A DNA stretch of 56,865 nt, from positions 1 through 56,865 of the forward strand of contig JAXLWI010000028.1 of assembly GCA_046328575.1 (NCBI GenBank), given 5' to 3'. Source of the DNA: JAGOBP01 sp046328575 (GTDB lineage Bacteria > Chloroflexota > Anaerolineae > Fen-1058). Below, piece after piece: positions 56,488 to 56,865 of this stretch. The position numbers and the translations under genes are program-made. The notes under the pieces are model-generated. The model worked only from the letters and a program-made list of their open reading frames with translations. It did not search any database and had not been told where the DNA came from. Position 1 is the first letter of the stretch; each line of letters begins with the position of its first letter.

Positions 56488-56865
56488 ACTGGCTGTTCTC
56501 CCGCGTGCTGAATGAAATGCGTGATCTGCTCGTAATTAAACTGATTGGCCCAATCCGCTAACTGCGCCGCCAGTGCCATGTGTGACGGGCGTACTTGTTC
56601 GATCAGGCCAAGCATGCGATCTAAATCAGCTTGAATAGTGGCCTGCTGCAGGTCGTTCAACCAACCGATTGGTAATGGCGCGACTTCGGCCTGTTCCCCC
56701 AAACTCGATGACTCTGCCTGTTCGACGAGTGATTCGGTTTCATACACAAAGCGCACGCCCAGATGCCGCACCAGTCGATCGAAAATCTCATCGTCACGGT
56801 ATGGCTTGCGCACAAAATCGTCGCAACCGTCGGCCAGGATCACGGCTCGATCATCTTGAAAAGCG
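56484..56865 (-). CDS. Hybrid sensor kinase, C-terminal part (5' partial)
   Basis: The frame runs off the right edge. The visible residues begin in a receiver domain: ADGCDDFVRKPYRDDEIFDRLVRHLGVRFVYE, with the conserved Lys of the KPY motif, typical of receivers at the end of large hybrid sensor kinases. A C-terminal tail of about 80 residues follows, mostly helical (LNDLQQATIQADLDRMLGLIEQV), without a clear Hpt His. It precedes and overlaps the receiver-kinase gene, so the two probably form one phosphorelay. Confidence 0.8.
   Translation of the reverse strand, partial: AFQDDRAVILADGCDDFVRKPYRDDEIFDRLVRHLGVRFVYETESLVEQAESSSLGEQAEVAPLPIGWLNDLQQATIQADLDRMLGLIEQVRPSHMALAAQLADWANQFNYEQITHFIQHAGEQPV

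Noticed and set aside
1..56865. tRNA or rRNA genes
   Set aside because: I looked for the GTTCGAATCC-type T-loop and found none with a matching acceptor stem; no rRNA-like stretch was seen. A covariance-model scan would settle small RNAs.

Overview
The window looks like part of a Chloroflexota (Anaerolineae-like) chromosome. G+C is moderately high (high fifties percent by eye). Support for this comes from an AfsR-like regulator with a C-terminal BTAD domain, secreted proteins with Thr-Pro linkers and a FLPLVANN-type segment near the N terminus, DNRLRE and lamin-tail modules, a CrtB-CrtY-CrtI carotenoid set, and many acyl-CoA dehydrogenase/ETF genes. There is no rRNA, tRNA, CRISPR array, transposase or phage gene. 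The lineage is inferred from gene content only.

Layout. 1-5.1 kb: end of a homocysteine S-methyltransferase gene, a HAD hydrolase, a YfcE-type phosphoesterase, a TIM-barrel isomerase, a small unknown protein and a secreted metalloprotease with a lamin-tail module. 5.2-10.1 kb (minus strand): acyl-CoA ligase, DUF1295 membrane protein, FadM-type thioesterase and an ABC half-exporter. 10.2-21.2 kb (plus): glutamine cyclotransferase lipoprotein, a 1050-residue AfsR-like regulator, a cupin, a 1993-residue secreted protein and a 64-residue protein. 21.5-25.2 kb: crtB-crtY-crtI, predicted to turn geranylgeranyl-PP into beta-carotene. 25.2-31.1 kb (minus): flavodoxin, two small membrane proteins, an MBL hydrolase and a heterodimeric ABC exporter. 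31.2-34.6 kb (minus): etfBA and an acyl-CoA dehydrogenase. 34.6-43.2 kb: mixed housekeeping (TPR protein, membrane proteins, a rearranged DNRLRE surface protein, prepilin peptidase, cupin, SRAP protein, zinc-ribbon protein, MutL). 43.3-55.4 kb (plus): a fatty-acid degradation cluster with TetR regulator, thiolase, PRPP synthetase, 3-hydroxyacyl-CoA dehydrogenase, enoyl-CoA hydratase, two acyl-CoA dehydrogenases, a second ETF pair, a HAD phosphatase and an unpaired CoA-transferase alpha subunit. The right edge carries a two-component module on the minus strand.

Working together: ligase, three acyl-CoA dehydrogenases, hydratase, 3-hydroxyacyl-CoA dehydrogenase and thiolase make a full beta-oxidation spiral, and two ETF pairs can take the electrons. 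The TetR gene has a strong TTGACA-16-TATACT promoter covered by two inverted repeats built on TGACT/AGTCA, so autoregulation and control of the pathway are likely.

The most unusual feature is structural. Intergenic spacers, above all in the beta-oxidation cluster, carry degenerate 7-base tandem repeats of several families (GAGTAAC, AATCCAA, AATGACC, ATCCAAC, TGACGCC). Many are followed by an inverted copy, so the transcript folds into a hairpin between a stop codon and the next ribosome binding site. One set lies in frame inside the mutL linker. Other palindromic elements occur between genes and once in frame in the giant secreted-protein gene. Several genes seem to be leaderless, with a -10 box 6-12 bases before the start codon. 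The palindrome CGATCG is strongly over-represented except in an island at about 36.7-38.5 kb.
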